64,000 nucleotides of DNA. Source: Brachionus plicatilis. Lineage: Eukaryota; Rotifera; Eurotatoria; Ploima; Brachionidae. The stretch is from NCBI GenBank assembly GCA_010279815.1, contig QEOQ01000092.1, positions 1,166,065 to 1,230,064 on the forward strand, in the 5' to 3' direction. How positions within the stretch are numbered: position 1 is the first letter of the stretch; every line of letters starts with the position of its first letter. The notes below the pieces were generated by a model that did no database searches, was not told the origin of the DNA, and saw nothing but the letters and a program-made list of their open reading frames with translations. The translations under genes were made by a program, and so were the position numbers. Positions 33,401 to 43,904 of the stretch are shown here, piece by piece.

Positions 33401-36400
33401 TTTAGAATATTTTTGTTTGATATTGCCAGATTAGGTACTTTTTAGTTTGAGTTTCCCAGCAAACAAACTCTTTTAATTAAACAAATATGTGTTTATAAAA
33501 AAATCAAACAAATTATATAAATGTCTATCTAATTGATTAAAACCTCTCTAATTATTTAAAAATCCATCTGATTTATTAATTTTCAGCCTCAAAAATTTAT
33601 ATAAAAAATTTTTTTTCTAGGTACAAAAAAGAGAGTGATAATCTAAACTTAAAAATTTATGGAAACAGCATAGTGAGCCAAAAAGAATGCAAGTTTCTTG
33701 GTATTAAATTTGATTCTAAGTTAAACTTTAATATACTGGTAGACGAAATTAAAGAACGCTGCAATAAAAGGCTAAATATTATTAAGATATTGTCAAAATA
33801 AAATGGGGTCTTAATCAAAACACACTAGGAAATTGATATAAATCTTTAGTCGGATCAATTTTAGACTATTCTTTTCCTTGCTTAAATTCATTTTCAGAAA
33901 ATAATATCAAAAAACTACAAGCAATTCAGAATACAGCAGTCAGATTTATTCTTAAGTTAAAATATGATACTCCCTCTAGCATCGTGCATCATGAGGCTTT
34001 TTAATAAACTAAAATTACTAACAGTCTCTAATCGGCTTTTTGAATTGAGTGAGAGATATGTTGGGACAGGACTGAGTCATTCTATTCCATTGGTTGTAAG
34101 ACTGGTGAAGGAATACAAAGAAGGTTTCGAATCAAGATATATTGAATACCCAACTCTATTGTGTAATTTCTACCTTACTATTTCTTTTTTTTCCTGAAAC
34201 TTGAACTATTTAAACATGTGTCACATGTAACAATCTTTTCCAATTTATGTCTTTTCAACTTTCATTTTTTTAGCTTATTTACTTTATTTTGATTCTTTTT
34301 TTAATCTCATTTTATTAACTTTAATTCTATTTTCATTTTAATTTTTTTTTTTTTTTTAACTTATTCTGAAGGAGCTTTAGCTCGGTACAGAAAACAAATG
34401 AATAAAATAAATATAAATAATAATTTGATTAATCGAAATTTAAAAACTTCAAAATGAGTATGGAACAAGAAAATACTCTCACAGAGGAAGTATTATTGGA
34501 AAATTTAATAGACGATAGCCAAGATGACGAATAAGAAATTGTTGTTAAAAATAAACGTGGTAAAGGAAAAGTATGCGAATTCTACAAAGACTATGATACT
34601 TTTGAAAGTTTCCAACAAGAAATGAAATCAAAAAATATTGGTGATACATTATGGAACAATGCAGGCTTAAAGTCAAACAAAAATGAAGATAAGTACTGTT
34701 ATTATATGTTAGTTTTTTGAAAGTAAAAATAAAAAAGCATTAAATTGTAAACTTAAACATTTTTTTTTTAAATAACTAATGTAAAAAATAAATTATGTGA
34801 AAAAAAGAAAAAAAAAAAAAAAAATGAAGAATTTCGCTTGTGCGAAAACAAAGTAACAAAAGATTTTATACATTTAATTTTATAATTTTTTTATTACAAT
34901 TTAAATAACATCGCCAGAATTGGCGTTAATTGAATAAATAAATAAATAAAAGTACTATTATGATTGCAATTGTCAAAAAAATGGATGCAAAATCTCAATG
35001 CATTACAAAATAACTGATAAAAAAGAAAATGGTTCAGCTTTTATATCCGATGGAGATGATGAGCAAGTGGAACAAGCAAATGTTTCAGATGAAATAAAAA
35101 TACAATTTTTTTTTAATTATTTATGTTGCTATGGATTTACCTATTCAACCCAATCGTAAACGTGGTGCCCCAGAAAATAATAAACCAGCTCTAATAATAC
35201 ATCCATCAGATACAGTTGGCGACGTCGGAGATCCAAAAGAAATGTCTTATGATGATGATGATATAACCGAAGTTGTGCCTAATAATCAAAAAAAACAAAA
35301 AATATTCAATCAAGAATCTACTCAAAATAATGAATCTAAAACAAGTGAAAAATGTGGCTCAATTATGAAAAAAAACGATATTTTTATTGTGATAATTGTT
35401 GATTTTTTTTATTTTTAGAGATGAGTATTAACTTTTTGTTTGTAGGTTAGTCATGCAAGCAGAGGATCGAGGGTTCGAAACCCGCTGATGGCGAAAAAAT
35501 CTTAAAAATATCTCTGCAGTATGGGAGGAATGTTTAAACCTCTTTCATCATAAAAATAAGGGTACCGGTTTCGACTGGGTAATAATAGCGGTTTAGATGA
35601 CCAACTCGATGCAGTTACCACTGTGTCAGGTCAGAGTCGTTGCTCAAAAGGTACTGGAAAAGGAGATGAGAGCATCCTCATTATCCACTAGGATAGAAAG
35701 GAAAATTTTATTATTATTAACTTTTTGCGGTTATATAATGAAATTGCATTTTTTTTAATAGTTGATTTAATATTTTTTATTTGAATACTTTTTTGATAAA
35801 AAAAATAGTTTTTTATTATGGTAACGTAGTCTAAAGGGGTTATGGGTTAATAGGGTGAACGAATTTGAAAAACCCCTATATCTCCTTCATTTTTAAAGCT
35901 ACTTCCTAAAAAAATATCTTGATATGTAGAACTCGAGGAGAGAAATCGAATGATATGTGTGAAATATTTAAAAAAAAAATCGTTATATGCTATGAGTTAT
36001 GAGGTGAAAAAGCCTCGAATTAGTGATTTTGGAGAAGGGTGCTTTAAGGCCCTAGGTAATACTTAAGCTCTAACCTATTTCGCTTGTTAGATTCAGCACA
36101 TGCTAAAGTATCTAAGAGAATTTTTTTAGAATTTTAGGAAATATCCTTAGGGCTTCATCTAATGGGGTTTTTTTTAGGGCTTAAAAGGTTAAATTGATTT
36201 AACCCTATTAGTCAAAAAAATCACCCAATTGTAAAATTATATTCTCTCTCTAACTCTCAAATTTTTTTTTTTTTAAAACTGAGTTTTTATTTCAAACATA
36301 AAAAAAAGCAAATTGTTTAAAAATAAGCTTAAAATGTCACAGAACAAAAAAATCCAATCTAAAAAAAAATTATACTGTTCAAAATCTAAAAGACGCAATC

Positions 36401-38131
36401 AGTGAAGCTAAATAAGAACAAGAAGAGGTCAAAAAAGCTAAAAAAGGAACTGGAAGAGGAAGAGGACGACCACGAAAGCTTGTTGAAAGCAAATTAACAT
36501 CAGATTAAAATGATAACTTATCAGAATCCGATATATTGTGTAGCTCATGTGAAACAAAGATGGCAGAAGAGAAAGAAAACCAAAATGGTTATCTTGTGAA
36601 AAGTGCTCAAATTGGGTTTGCTTTAGTTGTTTGCCATAAAAGAAATAAATAAAGAATTTTTATGTGATGATTGTAAAGATTAAATCTTCCTTTTATTAAA
36701 CTTCTTTAAAAATCACTCTTGTTTTGTTTCGAATAAATTAAATTAAATGAGTTAAATAATTTTATTAGATAATTCAAAAATTTTCTTCCTAAATAGTTAA
36801 AATGGGTTAAAAGGGTTAATATTCTGTTTTTGGGGTTAAATTTCTGGGCAATTATATACAATTTTAGTGGTAACCGAGTTAACCCTTTTGACCCTTTTGA
36901 GCCTCACATAATTAACCGCGGAGCTAAAGGGGTTATTCAAAAATTTCGGAAAAATTGGGTGACCATTTTTGAAGTTTTTGAACAAAATGGGTGCGAAATA
37001 ATCAATAAAAAAAAATATGGTCACCCGGTTAGACTAGGTTACCATAAATTTGAGGTACTAAAAAACTTTATTTCAATTTTTATTCAAAGAATTGAATGCT
37101 CAAAAATATAAAAATAGAGTCAAGCAAAAAAACAACCCTTGGAGCAAAAAAATCTTAAAAAATTATTTTTACATAATAAATGCTTATTATTAAAAAAAAT
37201 CCCGATTGTCCGAATATTTTTTAAAAAAGTGATTAAAATTAGTCGCAAGATAAACTACTAGAAATTTATTTTTTTTGGGAAAAAATTTTAAAAAGGTCAA
37301 AAATAAAAAAATTCCACTTTACCTAGTAAAAAAAGTACGCCAATGAATGAAATACATGAATACAAAAACGGTAGATAATAATCGCTTATATCTAGATAGA
37401 AAAATAATTAAAATTGTCTAATTTGAATTAATTTTTCAAAATTACTTAACAGAGAGTGCAGCTTGGCATTGTCTGTGTCGAGAATGGCCGAAATGACATA
37501 AGAAAATCCGACCAAAATGACCACAATGAAAAATATGATGATCAAAGTTTCAATGAATCGCGATTTGATGCCTTTTTTTGAGCCAGGCAGCCCGATCGAC
37601 TCCACAAAAAGATGAGCAAAGGGCAGAAAGATGAACAGAGACAAATTTGAGAACAAAAAAATCAAATTCCACAGGCCTTTGAAAAATTTAGCTAAAAAAA
37701 AATTTTCTCTTTAGAAATTTTTCTGTGTTACCGTGAAGCAGTGAAGAATTAAGCCATTTCCAGTAGATGCTTTGAGGAGTTATTTTGATGACTTCAGAGG
37801 CAATTATGGACATGGGCAAAAGCAGAACTGCTCCAAAGCAGGTGGCTAAGGCAAATGTGCATATCCATATGCGGACCCGGTCGGCCACGGCGTCCTCGTA
37901 ATCAATCACGTACTCGTCTGTTTCCTTGGCCTTTCTCAGTACTTTGATGGTAACAAAAGCGATCAGGTACAAAAACCCGTAGATAAACAGGCACACAAGA
38001 ATCTCACGGATAAAGTTGTGGAATTGTTGCTCTCTCAGATCTGTGGCTGTTTGGTTAATGGAGGAGTCGTTGTCACTTGGACCTCTTAATAGCGAAAGAA
38101 TGTTGATTAGCTCTTCTTCTTTGTGTTTCAT
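27452..38131 (-). CDS. LMBR1L: LMBR1-like membrane protein (lipocalin-receptor family)
   Basis: Seven exons on the minus strand: 38131-37732, 37676-37446, 37391-37323, 31377-31313, 31254-31071, 28198-28122, 28060-27452. They join in phase to 544 residues. The family is a multipass (about nine-helix) membrane protein; vertebrate LMBR1L binds lipocalins and restrains Wnt signalling. Conserved marks: FGAVLLLPMSIIASEV, then HGLWNLIFLFSNLSLFIFLP, GSKKGIKSR, YYLPFLYSCISFIGVLFLL, VCTPIGFARLF, a coiled-coil stretch in exon 5, and SALPVSSKILGLTRFDLLG near the end. The gene could equally be the LMBR1 paralogue; invertebrates often have one gene for both. Introns 3 (5.9 kb) and 5 (2.9 kb) are full of transposons. 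Confidence 0.9.
28566..30190 (+). mobile_element. CR1/L2-like retrotransposon, reverse transcriptase, decayed
   Basis: Most of a reverse-transcriptase ORF is readable: NYRPISLTSIIG (28820), EQHGFVFGKS, VVFLDFAKAFDSVVHE (motif A, near 29040), VPQGSVLGPLLF, LFADDSKLI (the catalytic motif with F for Y, near 29280), then KFNQKKCKIMRFG, VRPHLEYCTAAWNSL and VQRRATKLV. A premature stop at 28845 and frame shifts near 29093 and 29335 disable it. The 3' end holds a perfect hairpin, GAATAACC/GGTTATTC at 30120-30139. There is no endonuclease domain, so it is 5'-truncated. Confidence 0.9.
30270..30863 (+). mobile_element. hAT element with ACTGAT repeats and perfect 8-bp TSD
   Basis: Ends are CAGAGTTGGGAAACTGATAC and its counterpart ending ATCCCAACTCTG. 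The flanks are a perfect AATTTAAT duplication (30262-30269 and 30864-30871). Both subterminal zones are arrays of ACTGAT/ATCAGT. The interior encodes the transposase C-terminus on the plus strand (listed separately). Confidence 0.92.
30400..30670 (+). pseudogene. hAT transposase C-terminal fragment
   Basis: The frame reads FENELDLYLSEINQKTE, then ILSYWKNRSRNFKVLSLLVR, IQASSAPIEKYFSGSTFLMR and PHRSRFTYKNLSNIMFLKC. These are the standard blocks of the hAT C-terminal dimerisation domain (W...P.L...A...I.AssA..ERvFS). The catalytic half is gone, so the element needs a helper transposase. Confidence 0.9.
31419..32030. mobile_element. GGCATTGTGAAATT foldback MITE (copy B)
   Basis: Left end GGCATTGTGAAATTCAAATA; right end reversed GGTGTTGTGAAATTCAAACA. 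Arms match copy A, including the TGCAACAAAGT core at 31775-31800. Flanking 9-mers CAATTTGTT and CAATTTTTA agree at seven positions, a decayed 9-bp duplication. A block of about 260 bases (31500-31760) interrupts the left arm. It lies in LMBR1L intron 3. Confidence 0.75.
32216..32345 (-). mobile_element. Non-LTR 3' end with GAGCT hairpin
   Basis: On the minus strand: AATCTGAAGGAGCTAAGCTC followed by ATCAC and an AAATAAACAAATAAATA tail. It shares the CTGAAGGAGCT...AGCTC terminus seen at 34364-34392, 50948-50976 and 56483-56513. No coding part is visible. Confidence 0.6.
32346..33590. other. Intronic A+T-rich stretch
   Basis: Within LMBR1L intron 3. No coding frame, RNA gene or clear repeat boundary seen. 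Confidence 0.5.
33600..34430 (+). mobile_element. Non-LTR retrotransposon 3' fragment, family with GAGCT hairpin
   Basis: Frames decode ECKFLGIKFDSKLNFN, then YKSLVGSILDYSFPCLNSFS, KLQAIQNTAVRFILKLKYDT and, from 34010, KLKLLTVSNRLFELSERYV, all typical of the post-reverse-transcriptase region. Several frame breaks occur. The 3' UTR ends with a hairpin at 34364-34392 (outer TTCTG/CAGAA, inner GAGCT/AGCTC) and an AATAAA-type tail. The 3' UTR is shared with copies at 50755-51000 and 56467-58240; here it is uninterrupted and gives the empty site for the foldback at 56662. Confidence 0.85.
34454..35418 (+). pseudogene. Mutator-like transposase remnant, N- and C-termini only
   Basis: Starts MSMEQENTLTEEVLLENLID, has an in-frame stop (34532), then KNKRGKGKVCEFYKDYDTFE and DTLWNNAGLKSNKNEDKYCY. 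The frame is interrupted by a retrotransposon tail (34706-34950) and resumes YDCNCQKNGCKISMHYKIT, a zinc-cluster pattern used for DNA binding in Mutator-like transposases. From 35131 a second block reads MDLPIQPNRKRGAPENNKPA, like the basic tail after the SWIM finger. The DDE core is missing. The N-terminal layout resembles the ORF at 60977-61219. Confidence 0.6.
34706..34950 (+). mobile_element. Short non-LTR 3' end inserted in the MULE remnant
   Basis: Flanked by a near-perfect direct repeat, AGTACTGTTAT (from 34691) and AGTACTATTAT (from 34951). The last part is the hairpin CGCCAGAATTGGCG at 34912-34925, then GTTAATTGAATAAATAAATA. Only the terminal 245 bases of the retrotransposon were copied. 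Confidence 0.75.
35439..35714 (+). mobile_element. tRNA-derived SINE with 13-bp TSD
   Basis: A perfect RNA polymerase III B box, GGTTCGAAACC, lies at 35472-35482. An A box is not clear, so the head may be truncated or diverged. The body is unusually G+C-rich for this window (GGTACCGGTTTCGACTGGGT) and the 3' end is GAAAATTTTATTATTA. Direct repeats TATTAACTTTTTG flank it (35426-35438 and 35715-35727). Confidence 0.85.
35817..37046. mobile_element. Foldback element carrying a PHD-type finger remnant
   Basis: Left end TATGGTAACGTAGTCTAA; right end reversed TATGGTAACCTAGTCTAA. Inside, GGGTTAA and GGGTGA-type motifs recur in both arms (AATAGGGTGAACG; AATTGGGTGACC; GGTCACCC). The right arm at 36890-37046 is clearly related to 54640-54840. 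The middle holds a decayed gene at 36334-36683. It lies in LMBR1L intron 3, just left of exon 3. Confidence 0.65.
36334..36683 (+). pseudogene. Transposon-borne PHD-like zinc finger, decayed
   Basis: Across shifted frames: EEVKKAKKGTGRGRGRPRKL (an AT-hook-like basic stretch), SESDILCSSCETKMAEEKE, then WLSCEKCSNWVCFSCLP and EFLCDDCKD with a stop. The C4-x-C-C order with a conserved W is PHD-like. Several stops and a frame shift make it non-functional. A similar gene fragment is at 62378-62680. Confidence 0.55.
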
Positions 38132-38660
38132 GGCGATTCACCAGTCGCATCACCTTTCAATTAAATCATCTAAAATAGAGGAAAATGTTTGCGTTTTTTT
38201 TTGTTGTTATTCTAATACGAAAATGAGTTAAAAAGTTTTTTCGTAATTTCATTTTTTCAATATTCTTAAACTCAATTTTATTCTTGCATAATTTATGATT
38301 GACTTTTAGAATCAGACTACTCAAGTGATAATGGGACAAAAATTTGGTCGCCATGATGGAATTTTTTTCAACAAGAAAAATTTTTTTGTTGCCTATTTGA
38401 TTTAATTTTTCTTGAGCTACTAATCTTAAAATAAACTGCTTGGATGAACAAAAAAACTGCATTTTTATCTTTTATTAGCTAAACTTTTATTTTCCAAGAT
38501 TTAAATATGTGTTAAGAGAAAAATACTTGATTTTATCTTGAGTTTAAATGCACATTGAACGTTAAATTCATAGAATGGTAGAATAATTATTTAATAGATT
38601 TATTTTCAATGAATTGTTAAAGAGATAAAGAAAAATAATTAAACAAAATTTTTTTTTCCA
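38132..38660. other. Upstream region of LMBR1L
   Basis: No other gene seen. It should contain the LMBR1L promoter and 5' UTR; I see no clear TATA box. Confidence 0.5.
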
Positions 38661-39390
38661 GTTTAATAATCTCTACGAGAGATTATTCAAAAAAATTGAA
38701 AAAAAAATATTTAAAATTTTAGCTAAATCTACAAAAAACGAAAATTTTAATTGAAAAAAAATTATTTAAAAAATTAATAAAATGTAAATTAATTTTAAAT
38801 TTGTTCGTGAAAATTTTTTTAAATTAATTTTGTCTTTAAATTCTTCTATTAAAGTTTTTAACATAATTTCTACGAAACAAAAAATTCTATGAGAATATTT
38901 TTATGAAAATTTTTTTTCCCTAGTTTAATAATCTCTACGAGAGATTATTCAAAAAAATTGAAAAAAAATATTTAAAATTTTAGCTAAATCTACAAAAAAC
39001 GAAAATTTTAATTGAAAAAAAAATTATTTAAAGAATTAATAAAAAGTAAATAAATTTTAAATTTTTTCGAGAAAATGTTTTTAAATTAATTTTTTCTTTA
39101 AATTCTTCTATTAAAGTTTTAAACATAATTTCTACGAAATAAAAAATTCTATGAGAATATTTTTATGAAAATTTTTTTTCCTTAGTTTAATAATCTCTCC
39201 TAGAGATTATTCAAAAAAATTGAAAAAATATATTTAAAATTTTAGCTAAATCTACAAAAAACGAAAATTTTAATTGAAAAAAAACTATTTAAAAAATTAA
39301 TAAAATGTAAATAAATTTTAAACTTGTTCGTGAAAATTTTTTTAAATTAATTTTGTCTTTAAATTCTTCTATTAAAGTTTTTAACATAAT
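38661..39390. repeat. Three tandem 262-bp repeats, each with a palindrome
   Basis: Units start at 38661, 38923 and 39185, exactly 262 bases apart; the third stops near 39390. Each opens with the palindrome AATAATCTCT-NNN-AGAGATTATT (spacer ACG, ACG, then CCT). The units are highly similar to each other and non-coding. The array lies 0.5 kb upstream of LMBR1L. Confidence 0.9.
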
Positions 39391-40462
39391 CAAATGCACG
39401 CCATTTGTTTGTTTTCATTGATTATATAATACCTAAAATCCGGATTTAAAAATTAGAAAAATAATTTTAGGTTTTATTTTGAAAAACAACTATCATTAAT
39501 TGATACATTTAGTTGAAAATTTTGACCCAAAAAAACTGTTTTAAAATATACAAATTTGGTGTTCGGACATTTTAAATGAACGACCTATTTGTCAGACCAA
39601 CTCAACAAGATAGATACATTTAAATTTTGATTTTTCCTAATTTTGATAAGCAAAATTCGCTCACAAATACTAATACTGACATTTTTTCTATACAAATAAT
39701 CAAACTGCTACATACACCCTAATTTTGTTTGTAGAAGAATTCCGTATTAGAAAATTATTTGATTATGCTTGCGCCTTTTAATAAAGCCAATTTTATCTAA
39801 TATAATGCTTCAAATAATTTATCTAACTCACAAGAAAAAAAATAATTAAAAAAACTAATAAATGAGTCTCTCGAGGCAAAGTAACTAACAACCCCCTCAA
39901 AAAAAAATAACAATGTTGGACCAAGCATTGGTGTGATCTTTATCATAGATTTTTCCTAATAGAAAAAAAAGTCTTATCTCTGATATTCAATATAAAGTTA
40001 TTTAAATAAAGAAAGAGAGAGAGTATGGCTCTTTTGAAAAAATATTACTATTTAGCATAAAATACACTATCTTTTGTCAAAATGGAAAAAAAATGCATAA
40101 ATCGGAAAATTTTTTTTAATTTTATGCCGCCAAATTTGTAAATTATAATTTTTATTAAATAGGAAAAAAATCTTCAATTTAAGTAGTGAACAAAAAAATC
40201 GGAAACAAACTGCACAAGATACTTTGGAATGAATATTTTATTTTTCCAAATTATGATAAATTTAAATTATTTAATTTTAAACAGATTCATAATTGCAAAA
40301 AAAAACCCTTCATAAAAACACACAATCATCATAATATTGAATAATTCATATACTCAAGACAATTTCTTAAAAGCATTAAATTTTTATTAATTGTGATTTT
40401 TTCCAAGTCGGCTGACTCCTAAGATAAATTTGAAAAATTTTTTAGAATTAAATTTTTTTAAA
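39391..40462. other. A+T-rich intergenic stretch
   Basis: Between the LMBR1L upstream region and V-ATPase G. No gene or repeat boundary seen. Confidence 0.5.
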
Positions 40463-40920
40463 ATGGCAACCCAAAGCGCTGGAATTCAACAACTTTTGCA
40501 GGCTGAGAAAAAAGCGGCAGAGACCGTAGCTGAGGCGAGAAAAAGTGAATAAAATTTTTCTATCTATTCAGGTCTGATTTTAGCAAATTTTTTCAAAGGA
40601 AGAACCCAGCTATTGAAAAGAGCCAAAGAAGAGGCAGTGCACGAGGTAGAAGCCTTTAAATTAGAAAAAGAAAAAGCTTACAAAGCCTTGGAGCAACAAG
40701 TAACCTTGATAACTTGGGTCTAAATCTCAATCTTTTTTGTTTTTCAAAGACCGTTGGTTCAAGATCAGTTAATGAGGATTCGATTAAGATCAAAACTGAT
40801 GAAGCAATTGTGGAAATGGAAAATCTTTTCCAACAAAATAGGGACAAAGTTTTGAGTGACATTTTAAGTTCAGTGTGCAATGTCGAACCAAACAAACACG
40901 AAAATCTCATCATTAGATGA
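40463..40920 (+). CDS. ATP6V1G: V-type proton ATPase subunit G
   Basis: Exons 40463-40544, 40599-40699 and 40750-40920 join in phase to 117 residues, the usual size. The N-terminal block SAGIQQLLQAEKKAAETVAE and then ARKRRTQLLKRAKEEAVHEV are the conserved coiled-coil region of subunit G, which pairs with subunit E to form the peripheral stalk of the proton pump on acidic organelles. The C-terminal third is variable, as in other species. Both introns are about 50 bases. Confidence 0.95.
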
Positions 40921-41430
40921 ATTTGAATGATTTTAAGTGCTAGCCTTGCCGAAAAAATCCCAACTTAATTCATTCCCAATTATTGTAGAACCAATTTCCT
41001 TTGTTGAAAAAAAACTAATTAATAATTTTATACAAAAAAATCCATTTTTAATTTTCATACAGACTTCGATTATTTATTTTCTTAAATTTAAATAAAAATA
41101 ATTTAAAATTAATTGCATATTTTAATCAGATAGGCGGAAAAGTGAATGGCTGAACGAGTCTTTTCATATTTATCAATAATGCACACAATTTCAAATATTT
41201 AACTATTTGATTAATCATCAAAAAAAACTAATTTTTAGATAATTATTTTTTTGACTTTTGTCTTAAGTCAAAACGATCATTAAAGTTTTAGAAATCTAAA
41301 TTAAATATTTATTTTGTGAAAAAAAAACATTTTTTAAAAAATTAGAATAAAATTTTATTTTTTTTTAAAGGTCAAACTTAAAATATTGAAAGTCCAAAGA
41401 TATGAAATAATCTAATTTATTTTCTCAAAA
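40921..41430. other. Downstream of V-ATPase G, no gene seen
   Basis: A+T-rich. AATAAA-like sequences near 41090 could serve the V-ATPase G mRNA. Confidence 0.45.
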
Positions 41431-41545
41431 AGTAATAATAATAATAATAATAATAATAAGCTACAGCAGGAGACCTGTGGAGCGAGACTAGATGTAGTTT
41501 CGCTATTGTAGCTATTATTCTGCGAAAAAAAAAAAAAAAAAAAAA
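41431..41545 (-). mobile_element. (TAA)n plus short retrotransposon-like terminus
   Basis: A TAA run at 41433-41460 is followed by AGCTACAGCAGGAGACCTGT and sequence unusually rich in G and C for this window. The order matches the 3' tail of the CR1/L2-like fragment at 1257-1350, so it may be a minus-strand 3' end. The similarity is short. Confidence 0.35.
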
Positions 41546-42470
41546 TTTTAACAATAAAATCAAAATTTTAATAATTAATGGAAAAGTTGAGTAACAAGGC
41601 ATTGTGATTAATTTATACCAATTTAAAAAAGAAATTTTAATTTAGCTTATTAAAATAGTTTTTTATTTTTTATAGATCTGTGACGAAGAATAGCAATAAA
41701 ATTTGAAAAGCACATTAGTCGAATGCTAAGATTTTTTTTCATCAAGAGGTAATATTAAAATTTTAGCAAGGTTTCCAAAAAGACTCATTATAAAAAATAT
41801 AATTCTAGTTTTAAAAGAGCAAATTCCTATGATATTTTGTATAAGATTGTTATTTATCATACTAAATTTTCCAAGGTTAAAATTTCACTCTCTAAAATTT
41901 AGTTTAAATCAACTACACAAAATGGAAAAATATTAAAAATCTTTCTTAAAACTAGAAATAAACTGCTTACAAAAAAATTAAAGAAAATTTGTCCTTATTT
42001 CAAATTGTAAAGGATTGAGATAAATTTGCTAGTGGAAAAGAATGAGCAAATTTAAAATTTTTTTTAAAGTAGTTGTCCTTTTCATTTATATGAGACCGCG
42101 TAAATATGCACCTTGCTTTATGAATTTAGAAGAGCAAAATAAATATTTAATTTTTTTGAAAAAATTTTATTTGTTAAATAAATTTCAGAATAAAAATATT
42201 TTTATTTTGCATTAAAATACTTGAGATTTTAGTAAAAAAACTCAATACCAGAATAAGAAAAGTAAAAAAATAATTCCTTTTAATTAATTTCTATAGAACT
42301 ATACGAATTTTTTAAACAAAATTGATTTAAAAAATTGTATATTAAATTAAGATTAAAATAAATGCTTATTTTTATGTGAAAAATTATATTTTATTAAAAT
42401 TTTGAAAAAAATTGAATTTTTCTTTCTTCTACCTAGTCTTTTCCATGCATTATTTTTTAAAATAAAATAA
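41546..42470. other. A+T-rich intergenic stretch
   Basis: No gene seen. Confidence 0.5.
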
Positions 42471-42594
42471 AATCAGCTCTTTTTCTTCTTTCCATCAGAA
42501 TTTAAATGTTCAGAGCCTTCAATCTGCTTTTGTACGGTTTGTTAATAATTGACGAAAAAATTTTCGTCACTCTACGCTGAATCCTTTTAACATT

Positions 42595-42934
42595 GGCATT
42601 GTGAATTTTGGTACAAAAATCAAAAATAAAATATTATAAGTGCCAAAGCTTAAGTTCTGATAGACCAAAACATGTTATGTAAATTGTAGCAATTGATACA
42701 TCCTTTGTACCAGTACTTGAAGTTGAATTGGATTTTTAATATAATGTAATATCCCAAATTTTCTATTGCTGAGTTTTGCAGATTTATTGCAGAGTTTTGC
42801 AGAATCAGTATACTGGTGGTACAAAGGATGTATCAGTTGCTACATTTTACAGAACGTGTTTTGGTCCTTCACAACTTAAGCTTTGGCATTTTAAAAATTT
42901 TGTTTTTGTTTTTTGTACAAAATTTCACAATGCC
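42595..42934. mobile_element. GGCATTGTGAA foldback MITE with perfect 9-bp TSD (copy E)
   Basis: Arms of about 130 bp are inverted copies (GGCATTGTGAATTTTGGTAC; reversed right end GGCATTGTGAAATTTTGTAC). The flanks are a perfect 9-base duplication TTTAACATT (42586-42594, 42935-42943). Removing the element and one duplicate restores a continuous retrotransposon reading through the conserved IQRR motif, which confirms the boundaries. Confidence 0.92.
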
Positions 42935-43384
42935 TTTAACATTCTCACAGTCAGACTTGAGAATTAGAGACCAGTCAGGCACCGCAAATTCCAAAAGATG
43001 ACGAACAAAAGTTAAATACAGAGATCCAAATAACTCACAGTCAAAACGAGCAAATGATCTCCTGATGCGACCCAACATTTGTTTTACTTTGTTTGTAGCC
43101 TTTATCACTTTTTTTCCATTTCAGATTTGTATTGAAAATTACTCTTAGATCTCTTTCGGTTTATGACGCTGCTAACAGCTTACTCTTGATAAAGTAACTG
43201 AAATATATTAATCTAATATCTGTCCGTGAATTTTTTGTTCTTATGACCATAATGCATGACCATACATTTTGATCTAATGAAGAGAAGAATCCAATCTTGA
43301 GTATACTGGAAAACTAAATCTAAATCTGATTAATATTCAAATACCATTAGCTAGAACATTTTAGTATCATCGGCATACATTTTG

Positions 43385-43568
43385 ACTAGTGTTGGTGGCC
43401 GTGCAAGCGGACAGTAAACGGGCCAAAAATTTTAAAAACCGTGACCGTGACCGTCCATGAAACCGTTCCAATTTTGGCGGGCGGACTCTGGCCCGTTTAT
43501 TTTGGCGGGCTAAATTTTGGCCCGTTTAATAAACGTTTAAAAATAAACGGGCGGTCCATGAAACCGTT
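43385..43568. repeat. Palindromic AACGGGCC block, probable DNA element end
   Basis: Begins TAGTGTTGGTGGCCGTGC, an hAT-like end, and is full of self-complementary AAACGGGCC and GGCCCGTTT pieces, plus repeats of GTGACC and GTCCATGAAACCGTT. It interrupts the CR1-like element and runs into the run of Ns, so the right end cannot be seen. Confidence 0.5.
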
Positions 43569-43904
43569 NNNNNNNNNNNNNNNNNNNNNNNNNNNNNNNN
43601 NNNNNNNNNNNNNNNNNNNNNNNNNNNNNNNNNNNNNNNNNNNNNNNNNNNNNNNNNNNNNNNNNNNNNNNNNNNNNNNNNNNNNNNNNNNNNNNNNNNN
43701 NNNNNNNNNNNNNNNNNNNNNNNNNNNNNNNNNNNNNNNNNNNNNNNNNNNNNNNNNNNNNNNNNNNNNNNNNNNNNNNNNNNNNNNNNNNNNNNNNNNN
43801 NNNNNNNNNNNNNNNNNNNNNNNNNNNNNNNNNNNNNNNNNNNNNNNNNNNNNNNNNNNNNNNNNNNNNNNNNNNNNNNNNNNNNNNNNNNNNNNNNNNN
43901 NNNN
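43569..43904. other. Assembly gap (336 N)
   Basis: Unknown bases. The gap starts inside a strongly self-complementary block, which probably caused it. The open frame running through the Ns is an artefact. Confidence 1.

Noticed and set aside
32346..33590. Missing LMBR1L exon
   Set aside because: Exons 3 and 4 join in phase across this interval and match the family without a gap.
35472..35482. Possible tRNA gene
   Set aside because: Only a B box is present; no cloverleaf can be drawn and the unit has SINE-type duplications and tail.
38661..39390. CRISPR-like array
   Set aside because: Three 262-bp units with no unique spacers, in a eukaryotic genome.
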